Shown here: one piece after another, positions 13,550 to 17,144 of the stretch
How positions within the stretch are numbered: position 1 is the stretch's first letter
Layout of the letters: each line of letters begins with the position of its first letter
Position numbers and translations under genes: made by a program
Origin: Galdieria sulphuraria
Lineage: Eukaryota; Rhodophyta; Bangiophyceae; Galdieriales; Galdieriaceae
Assembly (NCBI RefSeq): GCF_000341285.1
Contig: NW_005178440.1
Coordinates: forward strand, 141,172 to 158,315
Reading direction: 5' to 3'
DNA: 17,144 nucleotides
The notes under the pieces: generated by a model
The model's database searches: none
Told to the model about the DNA's origin: nothing
Seen by the model: the letters and a program-made list of their open reading frames with translations, nothing else

Positions 13550-13966
13550 TTAATAACGTTCATCCGATGGTTTATATGACTCATAGGACTGTATAGTATA
13601 TTTTATAGAACGACTTTTATCTTCTTGTCTAATTAAGTTAAATCCTGGTTCGTGTTTTGGTCTATTTACAATAAATGATATTATTGTACTTTCTATACCT
13701 CTTTCGGAAGAAAATCCAACAACCTTAATATAGAAATTACTTCTTGCTTTACGACAAGAATTAATTTCAAATAATACTGGAGCAGGATCTGTGACGTCAA
13801 ATAGAGGTAATCCCCATATTTCCCAAAATGAATTTCTAGGATGTATGTCGTTAGTGTATTCAATACCTATAGCTAGTTTTTTAGATATCATATATTCAAT
13901 TTGCTTTTTTATCTGTTCATCAGTCAATTCTGGCAAAAAAGAAAAGGTACCTTGAGTTATTTTCAC
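13550..13966 (-). CDS. rbcS: Rubisco small subunit (red type), GTG start
   Basis: A 138-residue small subunit of form ID (red-type) Rubisco. It starts KITQGTFSFLPELTDEQIKKQIEYMI, has the segment NSFWEIWGLPLFDV, and ends with the C-terminal extension typical of red-type small subunits (NLIRQEDKSRSIKYTIQSYE region), which forms the central channel hairpins of the holoenzyme. The first codon is GTG at 13966-13964, nine bases after AAAGGAG; no in-frame ATG is close, and GTG starts are known for red algal rbcS. It follows rbcL by 54 bases in the rbcL-rbcS-cbbX operon. No defect seen. Confidence 0.97.
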   Translation of the reverse strand: MKITQGTFSFLPELTDEQIKKQIEYMISKKLAIGIEYTNDIHPRNSFWEIWGLPLFDVTDPAPVLFEINSCRKARSNFYIKVVGFSSERGIESTIISFIVNRPKHEPGFNLIRQEDKSRSIKYTIQSYESYKPSDERY

Positions 13967-14020
13967 TGTTTTATACTCCTTTGGTTATACAAAAGAAAAA
14001 GATAAAAATATTATTTTAAT

Positions 14021-15755
<1,735 letters not shown>

Positions 15756-15962
15756 ATGACAAGAAAATGTCAATTATTATTTAAAAATTCAAATACTGCT
15801 AATCAAGTTTCTCATTCCAACCATAAATCGAAAAGATTACAGTTTGTAAATTTACAAAAAAAAAAAGTTTGGTCATCATTAAAAAAAAAATGGATTAAAC
15901 TAAGAATATCTACAAAAATGATTAAAATTCTTAATAAAAAAAATATTGATTATTTTTTATAA
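15756..15962 (+). CDS. rpl28: 50S ribosomal protein L28
   Basis: A 68-residue basic ribosomal protein. It starts [39 protein letters not shown], in which the C-x-N pattern and the S-H-S-N-H-x-x-K-R-L/x-x-x-NLQ core are hallmarks of L28, and continues with [16 protein letters not shown]. An in-frame ATG at 15744 would add MDIK, but the family start favours the ATG at 15756. The length is near the bacterial 70-78. It is followed after 24 bases by ycf83 on the same strand. Confidence 0.94.
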   Translation: MTRKCQLLFKNSNTANQVSHSNHKSKRLQFVNLQKKKVWSSLKKKWIKLRISTKMIKILNKKNIDYFL

Positions 15963-15986
15963 TATATTTAGGTTGTATATTTTATT

Positions 15987-16325
15987 ATGAATACTTATAT
16001 TATAAACATTACAGAATCAGCTTTAGAGCAATTAAACTCTATTAGTAAACTAAATAAGAAAGATAAATTATATATTCGTATTGGAATTAAACAAGGTGGA
16101 TGTTCTGGCTTATCTTATTTTATGAATTATGAAAAACAATCTAATATAAGCGATAAAGATCTGGTTTATAATTATGATAATTTTACTTTAGTATGTGATA
16201 ATAAAAGTATTTTATATTTATATGGAATCTCTTTAGATTATAGTTCGTCATTGATAGATGGTGGGTTTAAGTTCTTAAATCCGAATGCAAAGCAAACTTG
16301 TGGATGTGGTAAATCTTTTTCGTAA
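15987..16325 (+). CDS. ycf83: Ycf83, A-type (IscA/SufA/HesB) iron-sulfur carrier
   Basis: A 112-residue protein of the A-type carrier family, which receives and delivers iron-sulfur clusters, in plastids together with the SUF system. The three conserved cysteines are present: Cys39 in KQGGCSGLSYFM and Cys105 and Cys107 in TCGCGKSF. Other family features are the strands LYIRIGIKQGG and the segment SSLIDGGFKFLNPNA. A plastid-encoded member in red algae is called ycf83. The client proteins are not known; photosystem I and FtrB, which need clusters, are candidates by context only. It follows rpl28 by 24 bases and ends near a 14-bp hairpin. Confidence 0.9.
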   Translation: MNTYIINITESALEQLNSISKLNKKDKLYIRIGIKQGGCSGLSYFMNYEKQSNISDKDLVYNYDNFTLVCDNKSILYLYGISLDYSSSLIDGGFKFLNPNAKQTCGCGKSFS

Positions 16326-16333
16326 ATAACATT

Positions 16334-16366
16334 AAATTATACCACATTTAATATGTGGTATAATTT
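16334..16366 (+). terminator. 14-bp hairpin after ycf83
   Basis: Arms 16334-16347 and 16353-16366 (AAATTATACCACAT and its complement) pair perfectly around a 5-base loop. The right arm ends in TTT. Located 8 bases after the ycf83 stop, it is a likely transcript end for rpl28-ycf83. Confidence 0.75.
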
Positions 16367-16443
16367 GACGATGAAAATTATTATATTATAATTAATAGTG
16401 TTAATTTATAATTTTACAACAAATATATTAATGGTTAATTATC

Positions 16444-17144
16444 ATGAAAAACAAAGGTTCAATTTCTAAATTGAAAAATTTTAAATTATTCTGTAAATAT
16501 TTGCTAATAATGATTAATTTTTCTTTGGGTTCAAAGCTAGTTCCTATACAAAATATTTCTTATAAGAATATTGCTAGGGCTGATTTGTTAGATTATTTAG
16601 TTGATAAAAAATATAGCGTTGATTATTCTCTTCTAAAATTAGAAGATTTGATTAATAAAGTTTTAAATAGAAATGAGAATTTAGCGGAGAAGTATAGATA
16701 TGCGATTGATTTAGAAAGTTATGACAGGATTATAACAGCAAGAGAAAAGAGAGAAGCTTATGAAAATTGGTTTCGCTATCGTAAATATTATCTTTTCTTA
16801 GATCGTCTTAGAAAAGGACATATTACTAAATTTGGTGGTTTTGATTTGGAAAAAATGCCTTCTAGTTATTTTAAATTCAATCCTGAAGCTTTAACTCGTT
16901 CTAGATCTGAATCTAAAAAATTAATGAAAAAACAATTTGATTATCTTATAAAAAATTATAACTTTCAATTCCCTGATCCATCGTGGTGGCGCTTATTACG
17001 CAAGCCAAGGCATTTTCCGTCATTATTCAAAAATTTACGTTCACCTAACTTTCCAACAAAAGCGCAAAAAAATTTAATGAAAGCACTTAATAGTACTTCA
17101 GTTTTTGTTGTTACAGATAAAGTTTTAAAAGACATGGTCATAGC
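16444..17144 (+). CDS. Unidentified plastid protein, 5' part (possibly Ycf80)
   Basis: An open frame of 233 codons starts at ATG 16444 and runs off the window end. The protein starts MKNKGSISKLKNFKLFCKYL, basic with one moderately hydrophobic stretch (CKYLLIMINFSLG), then becomes charged and tyrosine-rich (YDRIITAREKREAYENWF, then RYRKYYLFLDRLRKG). Near the end a more globular segment reads STSVFVVTDKVLKDMVI. No enzyme motif was recognised. The size, the red algal plastid setting and the VFVVTDK segment make Ycf80 a candidate, and this segment faintly resembles the Tic22-like fold, but I could not confirm either. An overlapping short frame starts with ATG at 16431 and stops after 12 codons. 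The codon bias is AT-rich like its neighbours. Confidence 0.8.
   Translation, partial: MKNKGSISKLKNFKLFCKYLLIMINFSLGSKLVPIQNISYKNIARADLLDYLVDKKYSVDYSLLKLEDLINKVLNRNENLAEKYRYAIDLESYDRIITAREKREAYENWFRYRKYYLFLDRLRKGHITKFGGFDLEKMPSSYFKFNPEALTRSRSESKKLMKKQFDYLIKNYNFQFPDPSWWRLLRKPRHFPSLFKNLRSPNFPTKAQKNLMKALNSTSVFVVTDKVLKDMVI

Overview
This window is part of a red algal plastid genome, most likely from a florideophyte. The evidence is: photosystem I and II subunits (PsaI, PsaF, PsaJ, PsbX, PsbV, Psb30), the phycobilisome subunit ApcD, red-type Rubisco rbcL-rbcS followed by cbbX, cytochrome c6, and typical red algal plastid genes (ftrB, trpA, ilvH, accD, infC, tilS, rpl28, ycf37, ycf52, ycf83). Base composition is very AT-rich. 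Genes are packed tightly on both strands, no intron was seen, and no spacer longer than about 300 bases lacks a gene. All ten tRNA genes, the SRP RNA and the tmRNA were read from the sequence by hand folding.

Layout. 1-930: 5' end of psaI (-), trnL(CAG) (-), ftrB (+) and psb30 (-), the last two converging on a 37-bp hairpin. 931-4545: tilS (-), which carries a C-terminal glutaredoxin-like domain, trnK(UUU), trpA (+), trnE(UUC) (-), ycf37 (+), trnP(UGG) (-), ycf52 (-). 4685-6588: psaF-psaJ (+) ending in a 56-bp hairpin, apcD (+), an SRP RNA gene with its own sigma70-like promoter (+), trnL(GAG) (-), a 59-bp perfect palindrome and psbX (+). 6632-9114: accD, psbV, petJ, trnR(CCG), ssrA and trnI(CAU), all on +. 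9119-11586: infC-lptB-lptF (-), a translation factor next to two genes of the lipopolysaccharide-exporter family. 11778-12475: ilvH (+), overlapping trnL(UAA) (-), then trnC(GCA) (-). 12520-15502: rbcL-rbcS-cbbX operon (-). 15756-17144: rpl28, ycf83 and the 5' part of a long unidentified gene, all on +.

How the genes work together. Electron transport and light harvesting (psa, psb, petJ, apcD) sit beside carbon fixation and its redox control (rbcLS, the activase cbbX, ftrB). Biosynthesis is represented by accD (fatty acids), trpA (tryptophan) and ilvH (branched amino acids). Gene-expression genes include infC, rpl28, tmRNA, SRP RNA and tRNAs. TilS and its only expected substrate, tRNA-Ile(CAU), are both encoded here.

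The most unusual features are: (i) a TilS-glutaredoxin fusion whose glutaredoxin part has lost its active-site cysteine; (ii) a set of long perfect inverted repeats at gene boundaries whose arms run into coding sequence; (iii) a tRNA-Ile(CAU) with a long, serine-like variable arm; (iv) an LptB/LptF pair in a plastid; (v) several non-ATG starts (petJ TTG, rbcS GTG, probably infC and ycf52 GTG).
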